Of a stretch of 64,000 nucleotides of DNA, positions 20,571 through 29,272 are shown in pieces. This DNA is from a bacterium (GTDB lineage Bacteria > CLD3 > SB21): contig WBUR01000002.1 in assembly GCA_008933615.1 (NCBI GenBank), positions 92,372-156,371 of the forward strand, read 5' to 3'. Below the pieces are notes generated by a model that did no database searches, was not told the origin of the DNA, and was given only the letters and a program-made list of their open reading frames with translations. Positions within the stretch are counted from its first letter, which is position 1. The number at the start of each line of letters is the position of its first letter. The position numbers and the translations under genes are program-made.

Positions 20571-21317
20571 TTATTCTACTGCCGGGATATCCGAAATTTC
20601 ATCATCATCATCTACTCTCTTAAAATGATCAATAATTGCGCGCAGCAAACCGCTGAAGATAAACATCATCATTCCCGGAAATATTATTTTTGACGGAAAT
20701 ATCGCAAAAAGGGGAAGAATTACGATCATCAAAATGATTTTAATCGCGTCTTGAGGCCTCTTAAATGAAAAATTAGGCATAGCTTCGTATCGTATTTTAC
20801 TGACCATCAACAAAGATACAAGTATGGTCAAGCCAGTAAGTATTTCAGGATGTTTGAATCCGCCAAATATGGATTTTTCGAATACAACAAAACCTACAAG
20901 TGAAATGGCAGATGAGGGAATGGGCAACCCCTTGAAAAAATTGTCCTTTTCAGCAAGGTCAGTAGCCTGCGTATTAAAACGCGCAAGCCGAATTCCCCCG
21001 AAAACGAGCGGTAAGAAGCTGAGAAATATTCCAAAAAAACCCCAAGACGAAAAATAAGACTGGTAAATTAGAATTGCCGGGGCAAAACCAAAACTGGATA
21101 TATCAGCTAAAGAATCAAGCTCTACGCCGAATTCAGAACTTGACTTAACCAGACGCGCAACTTTTCCGTCAAGGACGTCCATGACAGCCGCAACAAGGAT
21201 CAACCAAGCTGCCGACACATAGTCTCCATTTATTGAGTATACCACTGACAAGAATCCTGCAAAAAGATTCAATGCCGTCACTAAAGAAGGGAGGTGTCTT
21301 TTTGGTAATTGTCTCAA
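20571..21317 (-). CDS. pssA: CDP-diacylglycerol-serine O-phosphatidyltransferase
   Basis: The enzyme makes phosphatidylserine from CDP-diacylglycerol and serine. It is 248 residues with several membrane helices and the CDP-alcohol phosphotransferase motif, DG-x2-AR-x8-G-x3-D-x3-D, seen in DGKVARLVKSSSEFG followed by VELDSLAD. The start is TTG at 21317 with GGAG 8 nt upstream. It follows psd by 30 nt in the same unit, so the pair supplies phosphatidylethanolamine. Confidence 0.94.
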   Translation of the reverse strand: MRQLPKRHLPSLVTALNLFAGFLSVVYSINGDYVSAAWLILVAAVMDVLDGKVARLVKSSSEFGVELDSLADISSFGFAPAILIYQSYFSSWGFFGIFLSFLPLVFGGIRLARFNTQATDLAEKDNFFKGLPIPSSAISLVGFVVFEKSIFGGFKHPEILTGLTILVSLLMVSKIRYEAMPNFSFKRPQDAIKIILMIVILPLFAIFPSKIIFPGMMMFIFSGLLRAIIDHFKRVDDDDEISDIPAVE

Positions 21318-21347
21318 AAAAGTTTCTCCATTTTGTCGTGGTACATT

Positions 21348-22010
21348 CTAACGAATGACTCCGATAATGGTTTCCCCGCCGGCTACTTTGTCGCCAACCC
21401 TGATTTTTATGTCAACGTTTTTTTGCATAATCACATCAACGCGCGACCCGAACTTAATGATTCCGCATCGGACACCTGTAACCACATTGTCTTTTTCTTT
21501 TGGATCGAACACGATTCGGCGCGCCAATAATCCGGCTATTTGTTTGAACAGTAGCTTACCTTTAACCATTTCGATGCCAATAACCGTCTGTTCATTTTTT
21601 ACCGATGCATCATGATTAAAGGCAGCCAAAAAAGTGCCATGCATGTAACGAAAATATTTGATAACCCCGCTGATCGGAATTCGATTTACGTGAACATTGA
21701 AAACCGACAGAAATATACTGACCTGCACAGCATCTGATTTTAAAAACTGATCTTCGTATACATCCTTGATCAACACTACTTTCCCATCGGCTGGAGAAAC
21801 TATAAGATTATCGCCCAATGGAATATTACGCTCAGGATCACGGAAAAAATAGATAACTAAAAATTCAATAAATAATAATGGAGCAAGCAACCAGTAGAGA
21901 ACCGGATTACCAAAAAAAATAAGTAAAATTATAACACACGAAACAAAAATATTAACCAAAACAATCGTGAGTGTCCCTTCTTTTGATATTTTCAAGATTT
22001 GATACTCCAT
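21348..22010 (-). CDS. psd: Phosphatidylserine decarboxylase (short type)
   Basis: This enzyme decarboxylates phosphatidylserine to phosphatidylethanolamine. It is the short, 220-residue form with two N-terminal membrane segments. The self-cleavage site that creates the pyruvoyl group is in KFGSRVDV near the C-terminus (about residue 189), with Ser as the new N-terminal residue; VSPADGKVV and FNVHVNR are the other conserved blocks. It lies between purC and pssA in the mtnA-to-pssA operon. Confidence 0.94.
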   Translation of the reverse strand: MEYQILKISKEGTLTIVLVNIFVSCVIILLIFFGNPVLYWLLAPLLFIEFLVIYFFRDPERNIPLGDNLIVSPADGKVVLIKDVYEDQFLKSDAVQVSIFLSVFNVHVNRIPISGVIKYFRYMHGTFLAAFNHDASVKNEQTVIGIEMVKGKLLFKQIAGLLARRIVFDPKEKDNVVTGVRCGIIKFGSRVDVIMQKNVDIKIRVGDKVAGGETIIGVIR

Positions 22011-22036
22011 GTTGAAAGATTAAATACGTCATTAAT

Positions 22037-22798
22037 TTAGCCTACCAAATTCAGTTTCTCGTCTTTGGCGCGCGGATGCAAAATTCGCTGTTTCACTTCA
22101 TTGTATATTTTGCCTATTTGGTTCTCTTTGCTGTGCGCGATCTCTTTTTCTAACCTTGAATTATCAACGTTATCCCAAATCCGGCAGGTATCAAGCGTAA
22201 TTTCATCGCCAAGGTAAATCTTACCTTTGGATCGGCCAAATTCTAATTTTAGATCTACTAGTTGATAATTTCGGCGCTCAAAAAAGTTTTTCATCACAGC
22301 ATTTACTTTGGCAGAGAGCCGCTGGATCATCCTGATTTCGTCTTGATTAGCAGACCCAAAGACATACAGATGGTATTCATTAACCATCGGGTTTCCCATT
22401 TTTTCATTCTTGAAATAAAACTCAATAATGGGAGCGGGGAGCACCTGACCTTCATCCATTCTGAAATTTTTTGCAAAAGTTCCTGCAGAAACGTTGCGAA
22501 CGATAACACTGATTGGAACCATTTCCAATTTACGGACTACAAGCCATTTTTCATTGAGCTTCCCAATATAATGAGTCGGGATATGATAGCTATCGAGAAA
22601 CTGAAATATATATGAAGATATTTCTGTATTGGTTTGACCCTTGCCTCTTACTTTTTTAGTTTTCTTGCTGTCAATAGCAACAACCTCATTCTTGAATTCC
22701 ATAAACAAGTAATCGGGGTTGCTGGTGCTGAAAAGTTTTTTCATACTGCCGTCATAGAACAGCTGCTCTTTTTCCAATTTCTTTATGTTGACTTCCAA
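22037..22798 (-). CDS. purC: Divergent short-type SAICAR synthetase
   Basis: The chain is about 253 residues and follows the short bacterial PurC pattern: VRNVSAGTFAK, EFYFKNEKMGNP, LKLEFGRSKGKIYLGDEI and DTCRIWD. Several normally constant residues differ: the N-terminal YEGKAK block reads YDGSMKK, and DEISPDTCR reads DEITLDTCR. The start is probably TTG at 22798, with AGGAGG 5 nt upstream; the TTG at 22813 precedes that site. It lies 34 nt after purB, which acts next on SAICAR. A complete ADE1-type purC is at 8020-8898, so this copy may be redundant, specialised or drifting in function. Confidence 0.88.
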   Translation of the reverse strand: MEVNIKKLEKEQLFYDGSMKKLFSTSNPDYLFMEFKNEVVAIDSKKTKKVRGKGQTNTEISSYIFQFLDSYHIPTHYIGKLNEKWLVVRKLEMVPISVIVRNVSAGTFAKNFRMDEGQVLPAPIIEFYFKNEKMGNPMVNEYHLYVFGSANQDEIRMIQRLSAKVNAVMKNFFERRNYQLVDLKLEFGRSKGKIYLGDEITLDTCRIWDNVDNSRLEKEIAHSKENQIGKIYNEVKQRILHPRAKDEKLNLVG

Positions 22799-22832
22799 GG
22801 TAGCCTCCTGCAATGCCTTAATAACGTTTAGT

Positions 22833-24128
22833 TCATTTTATTCCGGATCGTTCAAACAGATAATCAATGTGTTGTAAACTTCGGGACATATCAAAACACT
22901 CATTAATATCTTGTTCACTTAACAGTTTTCTCACAATCTCATTCTTGGAAATAACTTCCTTGAAGTCGCTTTTTTCAGATTGCCACACTTCCATTGCACT
23001 TTCTTGAACAACTTTATAAGCCGCTTCTCGACGCATACCTTTGTTCGCAAGCGCCAACAGAATGGGTTGGCTGAATATTAATCCGCGGGTCTTATTAATA
23101 TTTTTTAGCATATGGTCAGGATAAATAAGAAGACGTTCGATGACATGCGTAAATTGGGTTAGCATGTAATCCAGTAAAATAGTACTGTCCGGCAATATGA
23201 CACGTTCAACCGAGGAGTGCGTAATATCTCTTTCATGCCAAAGGGCAACGTTCTCTAACGCAGCCATGGCATTCGACCTTAAAAGCCGGGCTAATCCGGT
23301 TACTCGCTCACATGTGATTGGGTTTCGCTTGTGCGGCATCGCGGACGAACCCTTTTGTCCTTTAGAGAAATACTCCTCCGCTTCCAGTATCTCAGTGCGT
23401 TGTAAACTTCGAATTTCTGTAGCAAATTTTTCAATTGAAGCCCCGATTACGGCTAATGTGGACAAAAAATCAGCATGCAAATCTCTAGGAACGACTTGTG
23501 TTGCGTTGACAGGCTTTAGCCCTAACAGGTGTCCTGTTTTTTCTTCCACTCGGGGATCCAAATGTTGAAAAGTTCCAACCGCTCCGGAGATTTTGATAAC
23601 CGAAATACCGTCAATAACTTCTTTAAGACGCGCTAAGTTCCGTCCGATCTCATCATACCAAAGAGCCAACTTTAGACCAAAAGTAATCGGTTCAGCATGA
23701 ACCCCATGCGTTCTTCCTATACATGGCGTATATTTAAATTCTATGGCTCGATTCTTCACAACATTCTGGAGGGTTTTCAAGTCACTCACCAGAATTTCTC
23801 CTGCTTCACGAAGGAGTATGGAAAGGGACGTATCCAGAACGTCATTGGATGTCATACCTAAATGAATGTATCTCGAATCTTCGCCGACATATTCAGCAAC
23901 ATTGGTCAGAAAGGCTATGACGTCATGTTTAACTTCGGTCTCAATTTCTAATACACGAGAAGTATTAAACTTAGCTTTGTTCTTAATCGAGTCTATTGCG
24001 CTTTGAGGAATTAAGCCCAATTCAGCCTGTGCAACGCAAACAGCGATTTCAACGTCAAGCCATTTCTGAAATTTATTCTCGTCAGACCATATTTTTCCGA
24101 ATTCCGGACGCGTATACCTCGTTATCAT
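22833..24128 (-). CDS. purB: Adenylosuccinate lyase
   Basis: The enzyme releases fumarate from SAICAR and from adenylosuccinate. The 431-residue protein has the family blocks TSNDVLDT, GRTHGVHAEP with the catalytic His and the signature GSSAMPHKRNP. Its start overlaps the stop of the TPR gene by 1 nt (TAATG) and it precedes the short-type purC, so two consecutive purine enzymes are made together. Confidence 0.97.
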   Translation of the reverse strand: MITRYTRPEFGKIWSDENKFQKWLDVEIAVCVAQAELGLIPQSAIDSIKNKAKFNTSRVLEIETEVKHDVIAFLTNVAEYVGEDSRYIHLGMTSNDVLDTSLSILLREAGEILVSDLKTLQNVVKNRAIEFKYTPCIGRTHGVHAEPITFGLKLALWYDEIGRNLARLKEVIDGISVIKISGAVGTFQHLDPRVEEKTGHLLGLKPVNATQVVPRDLHADFLSTLAVIGASIEKFATEIRSLQRTEILEAEEYFSKGQKGSSAMPHKRNPITCERVTGLARLLRSNAMAALENVALWHERDITHSSVERVILPDSTILLDYMLTQFTHVIERLLIYPDHMLKNINKTRGLIFSQPILLALANKGMRREAAYKVVQESAMEVWQSEKSDFKEVISKNEIVRKLLSEQDINECFDMSRSLQHIDYLFERSGIK

Positions 24129-25636
24129 TATTTGCCAAGTTCATTAAATTTTTTCAAGGCTTCATCACGTTCTTTAACCAATTGCAGGTTAGTGTATGCC
24201 ACGAACAGATTCTGCCAAGCATTCTTGTGTGTAGGATTTAGTTTGATCGTTTCTTTCAGACTATTTACCGCCTTCTCAAAGTACGGTTTTTGAATCTTAA
24301 CTTTTTCTTTGTTTTCAAGATTGTAGGCTAAGTTTCCTTCTAATTCTGCAATGAGATTATAAAACTTACCAATGCGATAGTACGATTCCGCTTTGTCAGA
24401 TGATGTTTCAAGATTTTTTCCCATCACCTCTATAGCTTCCATTATGTTTTGTTTGCATGCTTCAATATCAGGCTTAAGGATCCCTGTAACTGTTTTCATA
24501 TCCGCTTTTGCAACCCCGCCGTGTTTTTCGATTTCACTACTGCGTTGTTTTTGATAGGCAAAAAACATCTCGTCTGCAACCTGAAAATTGGATTCCTCGT
24601 CTGACGGCTTCAATCTCTTTACTATTTTCAGTTCTTCGATTGCTTTGTCGTTCTGATTCTTGCCGAAATATAGGCGTGCTAAATTGAAATGCCAATCAGG
24701 GTTGTTGGGATCAGTTTTAATAAGTTCTTCGTATGTCTTAAAAGCCTCGTCTGTTTTGCCTAGAATATTATCGTAAATATAGGCCTTTTGTTGTACTAAA
24801 GTGGATTTAATAACCTTAGCTAGACTGTCATTTGTTTCAACCATCAATGCTTTGTTGATCCATTCTATTGATTTATCGTAATTTTTCTCATCGAAATATT
24901 GGATGAAAATGTTGTACATGACTGTGAGATTGGTTTTGTCAGCATCTGACAATTTTAATAAATTTTCCAGTACCCTCTCTCGGAGAATTTTCTTGTTGGC
25001 TTCGTCCTTCTCAGAATTCATCAACTGAATATACGAATTGGCCAATAGATTGTAGACGGTTGCAGCATAACTGGTTCCATTTATGACCGATTGGGGATCC
25101 CAGGCCAGAATGAGATTATACTTATCAATTGCTTGATAAAATAGGGTCCTGGCGCTATCCCCGGCAGACATCGTTAAGGCTGTGTTAAATGCTTTGTTAC
25201 CCTGATTAAATGTCTTCAATTTCATATCGTTGATACATTCTTTGATCGAAAACAATTCAATGCCTCCGGTAATATGCTCGCCTTTTTCAAGGAATTTCTT
25301 CCCGTGACTCAATGAATTTTGAAAAGCATCGTAAGCCAGTTGATACTCTCGCATGTAGTAATAGACCGAGCCTAAATAGAAATACGTCTCTTCTTTGTCT
25401 TTTTCACGTTCATCCCTAACAACGTTATTTTTCAGCAAGAGATCAATTGATTCCTCATAATATTTTTGAGCTTCGCCTGGTTGATTAACCGCGTTCTTGA
25501 ATCTCACTTTTACACCACCAATTACGGCTGAGTGACTTTTGTTTTGAGAAACAGTCAGGTCGGTCACAAAAAGCAACAAACTCATTGTAAAAACTGCAAC
25601 CAATGTCAGTGATATTTTGAGTCTTGAAGAATACAT
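24128..25636 (-). CDS. TPR-repeat protein with N-terminal membrane segment
   Basis: The protein is about 502 residues. After an N-terminal hydrophobic segment (LTLVAVFTMSLLLFV) that would be a signal peptide or anchor, tetratricopeptide-like helices run through the chain; clear units are near ETYFYLGSVYYYMREYQLAY, PDWHFNLARLYFGKNQNDKA and KNAWQNLFVAYTNLQ. It is probably a periplasmic scaffold; no enzymatic motif is seen. The ATG at 25636 is preferred because GGAGG lies 5 nt before it; ATG codons at 25639 and 25657 are alternatives. It is located between mtnA and purB, with no obvious link to either. Confidence 0.8.
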   Translation of the reverse strand: MYSSRLKISLTLVAVFTMSLLLFVTDLTVSQNKSHSAVIGGVKVRFKNAVNQPGEAQKYYEESIDLLLKNNVVRDEREKDKEETYFYLGSVYYYMREYQLAYDAFQNSLSHGKKFLEKGEHITGGIELFSIKECINDMKLKTFNQGNKAFNTALTMSAGDSARTLFYQAIDKYNLILAWDPQSVINGTSYAATVYNLLANSYIQLMNSEKDEANKKILRERVLENLLKLSDADKTNLTVMYNIFIQYFDEKNYDKSIEWINKALMVETNDSLAKVIKSTLVQQKAYIYDNILGKTDEAFKTYEELIKTDPNNPDWHFNLARLYFGKNQNDKAIEELKIVKRLKPSDEESNFQVADEMFFAYQKQRSSEIEKHGGVAKADMKTVTGILKPDIEACKQNIMEAIEVMGKNLETSSDKAESYYRIGKFYNLIAELEGNLAYNLENKEKVKIQKPYFEKAVNSLKETIKLNPTHKNAWQNLFVAYTNLQLVKERDEALKKFNELGK

Positions 25637-25662
25637 CATTTCCTCCGAATTATTCATTTTAA

Positions 25663-26688
25663 TTAACAGTCCGCGAAATTATAATGCGGCCCTTTATATA
25701 TATTTTTTTCCGTTATAATTGCCGTAATCATTGTTGCCGGAGTAACATCAAATGCAGGGTTATACGCACGGGCGCCAGCAGGTGCTATGCGATTCCCATG
25801 ATAATGAGTGATTTCATCGGGATTACGTTCTTCGATCGGAATGTCATGGCCGTTTTTCGCTATCGAATCAATAGTTGAAGTAGGGGCAGCAACGTAAAAC
25901 GGAACCTTGTGTTTTTCACATAAAACAGCCAGTGAATATGTGCCGATTTTGTTAGCGGAGTCTCCATTTTTTGCAATTCTGTCTGCACCGACAATTACAC
26001 AATCCACCTTATTCTGAGCCATTAAATAACCCGCCATGCTGTCGGCAATTATCGTGTGATCAATTCCTTCTTTTATTAGTTCCCACGATGTTAATCGCGT
26101 CCCTTGCATAAGCGGCCTGGTTTCATCAACATATACATGAATACGTTTATGTTGCTGATGCGCCGTCACAAGCACACCCAAAGCCGTTCCGAAACCACCG
26201 GTAGCCAGTCCGCCCGTATTGCAATGAGTTAATATTGAAAATTTATCTTTGATTAGCGCGGAACCTTGCCGACCAAGTGACAAGCAGCATTGTATATCTT
26301 CTGTCAAAACAGCATGTGCCTCAGACATTGCGCTATCCATGAGCTCGCTTGTTTTTACGACTTGTTTCAATTCAATTATTTTCTTTATTCTCGAAACGCC
26401 CCATTTTAAATTTATCGCCGTTGGGCGGCTCTCAATCAAACGGTCTGCTATGTCATTTACTTTTTCGAAGGAAATAGATTTTCTTGCCCGTATTAATTCC
26501 TGCATACCCAAAACCATACCGTATGCACCGGCAATTCCCAAAGCCGGAGCGCCGCGAACTTTTAGTTTTTTTATCGAGTCTATTAGTTCATCAATACTCG
26601 ATATATTCAGGTAAACCTCGTTTTTCGGAAGAGCGGTTTGATCAATTATTCGAATGGAATCATTAGCCCATCGAATAGTCTCAATCAT
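25663..26688 (-). CDS. mtnA: S-methyl-5-thioribose-1-phosphate isomerase
   Basis: The enzyme converts methylthioribose-1-phosphate to methylthioribulose-1-phosphate in methionine salvage. The 341-residue protein belongs to the eIF2B-like fold and has RGAPALGIAGAYG, HCNTGGLATGGFGTALG with the catalytic Cys, and VGADRIAKNGDSANKIGT with the catalytic Asp, all specific to the MtnA branch. No other methionine-salvage gene is nearby. A promoter candidate lies at 26737-26767 and a small hairpin lies in the leader. Confidence 0.95.
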   Translation of the reverse strand: MIETIRWANDSIRIIDQTALPKNEVYLNISSIDELIDSIKKLKVRGAPALGIAGAYGMVLGMQELIRARKSISFEKVNDIADRLIESRPTAINLKWGVSRIKKIIELKQVVKTSELMDSAMSEAHAVLTEDIQCCLSLGRQGSALIKDKFSILTHCNTGGLATGGFGTALGVLVTAHQQHKRIHVYVDETRPLMQGTRLTSWELIKEGIDHTIIADSMAGYLMAQNKVDCVIVGADRIAKNGDSANKIGTYSLAVLCEKHKVPFYVAAPTSTIDSIAKNGHDIPIEERNPDEITHYHGNRIAPAGARAYNPAFDVTPATMITAIITEKNIYKGPHYNFADC

Positions 26689-26717
26689 AGAAAATCTTTT
26701 TTTAAATTCAAAAAAAA

Positions 26718-26735
26718 CAAATTCAAATGAATTTG
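26718..26735 (-). repeat. Short hairpin in mtnA leader
   Basis: A 7-bp perfect inverted repeat, CAAATTC and GAATTTG around a 4-nt AAAT, lies between the promoter candidate and the mtnA start. It would be transcribed as a small, AT-rich hairpin. Confidence 0.5.
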
Positions 26736-26736
26736 A

Positions 26737-26767
26737 GAAATATATTTAATGCTATTTCAAAAATCAA
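26737..26767 (-). promoter_or_regulatory. Promoter candidate for mtnA-pssA unit
   Basis: On the minus strand TTG, a 20-nt spacer and TATATTTC form a good match to the Bacteroidota-type promoter, about 50 nt upstream of mtnA. All six genes from mtnA to pssA lie close together downstream. Confidence 0.6.
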
Positions 26768-26867
26768 GTTTAAACTTGGGTATCTTCTAAATTATTTTAT
26801 GAAACAAATAAGAAAATAAACGTAAAGATATTATAATCGTTGAATTTATCTTCACTGACAAAATTAT

Positions 26868-26898
26868 TTGCTTTATTACGATTCAAAGTTTATATTCT
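26868..26898 (+). promoter_or_regulatory. Promoter candidate for GWxTD unit
   Basis: TTG (26868-26870), a 20-nt spacer and TATATTCT (26891-26898) fit the shared promoter layout with two changes in TTTG. It predicts a leader of about 175 nt that contains the hairpins at 26941-26966 and the repeat at 26971-27045. Confidence 0.5.
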
Positions 26899-26940
26899 AT
26901 TACATGCTTATCCTGTGGGCTCACGAAAGGAAAAGAACCT

Positions 26941-26970
26941 TCAGCCTCAACGAATTCGAAGGCTGATTTT
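26941..26970 (+). terminator. Terminator-like hairpin in GWxTD leader
   Basis: TCAGCCT and AGGCTGA form a 7-bp perfect stem around a 12-nt loop and are followed by TTTT. This could be an attenuator for the gene at 27081 or a structural part of the neighbouring repeat element. Confidence 0.35.
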
Positions 26971-27045
26971 ACTATACTCTGTCATGGCTCGACAAGCTTG
27001 TCCTGAGCCCTGCCGAAGGGCTCACCTGACGTATGTGAGCATAGT
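26971..27045. repeat. REP-like multi-hairpin element
   Basis: This 75-nt stretch folds almost completely into nested inverted repeats: ACTAT/ATAGT at its ends, GGCTC/GAGCC around the palindrome ACAAGCTTGT, GAGCCC/GGGCTC with a 7-nt loop, and CTCAC/GTGAG. The core (GACAAGC, TGTCCTGAGCC, CCGAAGGGCTC) resembles a dispersed extragenic repeat that I recall from many environmental bacterial genomes. The rest of 26689-27080 is AT-rich non-coding DNA with the two promoters and a hairpin. Confidence 0.55.
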
Positions 27046-27080
27046 AAGCAGGCTCTATTATTATTAAAAAAGGAGTGATT

Positions 27081-29243
27081 ATGCGTTTGTTTCCCTGGTA
27101 TTTGGCACTACTTTCCGTTTTAAGCTACGGTTTCACAAAAAGCAGCGCTATAGCAAGTGAGATCGTGATACAAAGAGCCATTAACGCACAGATGGATGTC
27201 CAGGATTCTTCTCTATATTATAAGAAATTGGCATTTACAGAATTGAAAAACTATGAAAACATGTCCGGGGCACTCCGAATTTTTTCAAAACTTTTTGGCG
27301 ATAACCTCAAACGTTCTTCTCAATATATTTCCAAGGTTCTTAAGAATAACGCTGAAGATACTGAAGGGATTTTTTTGAAAGGCATGCTTCAACGATTTGA
27401 AGGTAAACTTAGAGAATCCGAAGCTTCTTTTAAACAAGTAATTTCTAAAGACGACAGGTTTGTGGCATTTGATTTGCCCAATGTTTGGCTCCAATTAGGC
27501 TCAACCTATCGTGAAATGGGAGAATATGATCTGGCAATTGATTCGTACAAACAGGGCGCTCTTATAAATCTTGAAGACACGTTTCCTCTTATACAGCTTT
27601 CATTGGTGTTTATGGACATCGGTAAAGATGAAGAGGCGTGCGAAGCATTTTATGGCGGACTAAATGATATCAGAGACCCGGTAACAATTGAGAAAGTATT
27701 TATCGACGCCAAAGAGATTGCATCGACTGACGAAATAAAGCAGTGGGAATCTTTCAAGTCAAACCCTGAAAAATTAGAATTTTTAAAAACTTTTTGGAAG
27801 CGCCGTGATCCTAATCCGATAGACCCTGTCAATCAGCGTTTAATTGAACATTACAAGAGACTAAACTATGCACGTCAAACATACAGCAAAGCATTCAAAC
27901 CATGGTATGACGATAGGGGCGCTCTGTATATCAAACTCGGCAAACCAGAAAGAGTTTACTATGGAAGACCTCAACAAAACATAAAAGAAAACGAATCTTG
28001 GTTTTACGATAACATTAAAGCGGGATTATTCTACGACTTTGTGGATTTTCATGGATCTTATCAGCTCACATCACTTTTTGACGCGGTTGACCATAGTGCC
28101 AAAATTCAGGATATCGTTGAGCTATTCAATGAAAGATCAAGTTACAACATGTACTATCAAAAAATTGCTTTAAAAATAAAAACACAGGCTGATGTTGAAC
28201 AACAAAGAATTGAAGAGCAGATGCAAAACGCCGGTGGGGGTTTGACTGGAATTGGACCGCTTATCGATCGCTTGTCACGAGCAAGGGACGCAGCCGGTGC
28301 GCTTCAGACAAATCAAAACCTACAAGACAATACTTTTAATCTAAATTATGTGAATAAACAAAATTTTATCTTCGATGTAGGCGCGCCTCATTTGCCGATC
28401 AATTGCAATTTCGCTTCATTTAAAGGTAACAAAAAAGATTCGCGGCTGGAGTTTTATTATGTTGTTCCTTTCAATCAACTAAATTTTGTGCCGAGTATTT
28501 CGGAGACAAATAAATTCTCAACCGGCCTGAAGCTTAATTTTGCGTTGTTTGACCTGAAATATGACGAAGTAATGAAGCTTGATCGCGATTATATGATTAC
28601 AGCCGGAGGAAACGAGATAACCTCGCACTTCTATATCGACCAACTCGACAATGAAATTCCACCAGGAAAATATGTAGCGGCGCTTGAAATAAGAAATAAT
28701 GAAAAAGACCGTGTCGGGATATATCAATTTGTAGTGTCTGTGCGTGATTATTCGTCAGATACACTTACAGTAAGTGATATAGAAATAGCGCAATATGTCG
28801 ACAATACGATTACAAGAGAAAAGTTTGTCAAACCCAAATCAACACTTAAAGTAGTACCTAACCCTGCCGCCGGTCTTCTAAAAAATAAACCTTTAACGGT
28901 TTATTATGAAATTTATAACCTGACATTGAATAATGACGGAAAGAGTTCGTATCAAATTTCATATTCTATCAAAATGGCTGAAGGTGGACAGGGTTTTCTT
29001 AAAGCAATTACCGGAGTATTTGGTAACAAACAGGAGGCTTCCACCTCATCGATCACTACAAAAGAAGGCAAATCAACAACTGAAAAAGAATATATTGGCT
29101 TCGATATAAGCGAATTACCAACCGGTGTGGCGACGCTCGAAGTTAAAGTTAAGGATCTAAATTCTTCAAAGGAATCAAGCAGCGTTATCAATCTGACTAT
29201 TCTAGACGAAGAAAAGAAAAAAGAAGAAACGATCCAGAAGTAG
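27081..29243 (+). CDS. TPR and GWxTD domain-containing exported protein
   Basis: The protein is 720 residues with an N-terminal signal peptide (LALLSVLSYGF) and tetratricopeptide-like repeats in the first 200 residues. The GWxTD domain follows from about 235 (FWKRRDPNP, HYKRLNYARQ, DDRGALYIKLGKPERV). The name motif is altered: where relatives have GWxTDRG this chain has PWYDDRG. The C-terminal half is beta-rich and ends in a charged Glu/Lys tail. The ATG at 27081 follows AGGAG by 5 nt; the GTG at 27075 overlaps that site. GWxTD proteins are known mainly from FCB-type bacteria and have no assigned biochemical function. Confidence 0.85.
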   Translation: MRLFPWYLALLSVLSYGFTKSSAIASEIVIQRAINAQMDVQDSSLYYKKLAFTELKNYENMSGALRIFSKLFGDNLKRSSQYISKVLKNNAEDTEGIFLKGMLQRFEGKLRESEASFKQVISKDDRFVAFDLPNVWLQLGSTYREMGEYDLAIDSYKQGALINLEDTFPLIQLSLVFMDIGKDEEACEAFYGGLNDIRDPVTIEKVFIDAKEIASTDEIKQWESFKSNPEKLEFLKTFWKRRDPNPIDPVNQRLIEHYKRLNYARQTYSKAFKPWYDDRGALYIKLGKPERVYYGRPQQNIKENESWFYDNIKAGLFYDFVDFHGSYQLTSLFDAVDHSAKIQDIVELFNERSSYNMYYQKIALKIKTQADVEQQRIEEQMQNAGGGLTGIGPLIDRLSRARDAAGALQTNQNLQDNTFNLNYVNKQNFIFDVGAPHLPINCNFASFKGNKKDSRLEFYYVVPFNQLNFVPSISETNKFSTGLKLNFALFDLKYDEVMKLDRDYMITAGGNEITSHFYIDQLDNEIPPGKYVAALEIRNNEKDRVGIYQFVVSVRDYSSDTLTVSDIEIAQYVDNTITREKFVKPKSTLKVVPNPAAGLLKNKPLTVYYEIYNLTLNNDGKSSYQISYSIKMAEGGQGFLKAITGVFGNKQEASTSSITTKEGKSTTEKEYIGFDISELPTGVATLEVKVKDLNSSKESSSVINLTILDEEKKKEETIQK

Positions 29244-29272
29244 AGGGTAACGTCAACATCAAGAATGGTGAA

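Noticed and set aside
22262-22615. 117-residue reading frame on the plus strand inside purC
   Set aside because: It is fully covered by a well-supported gene on the other strand and shows no family pattern.
26840-27067. 75-residue reading frame across the GWxTD leader
   Set aside because: It spans a promoter candidate and the multi-hairpin repeat and its translation is low-quality; treated as chance.
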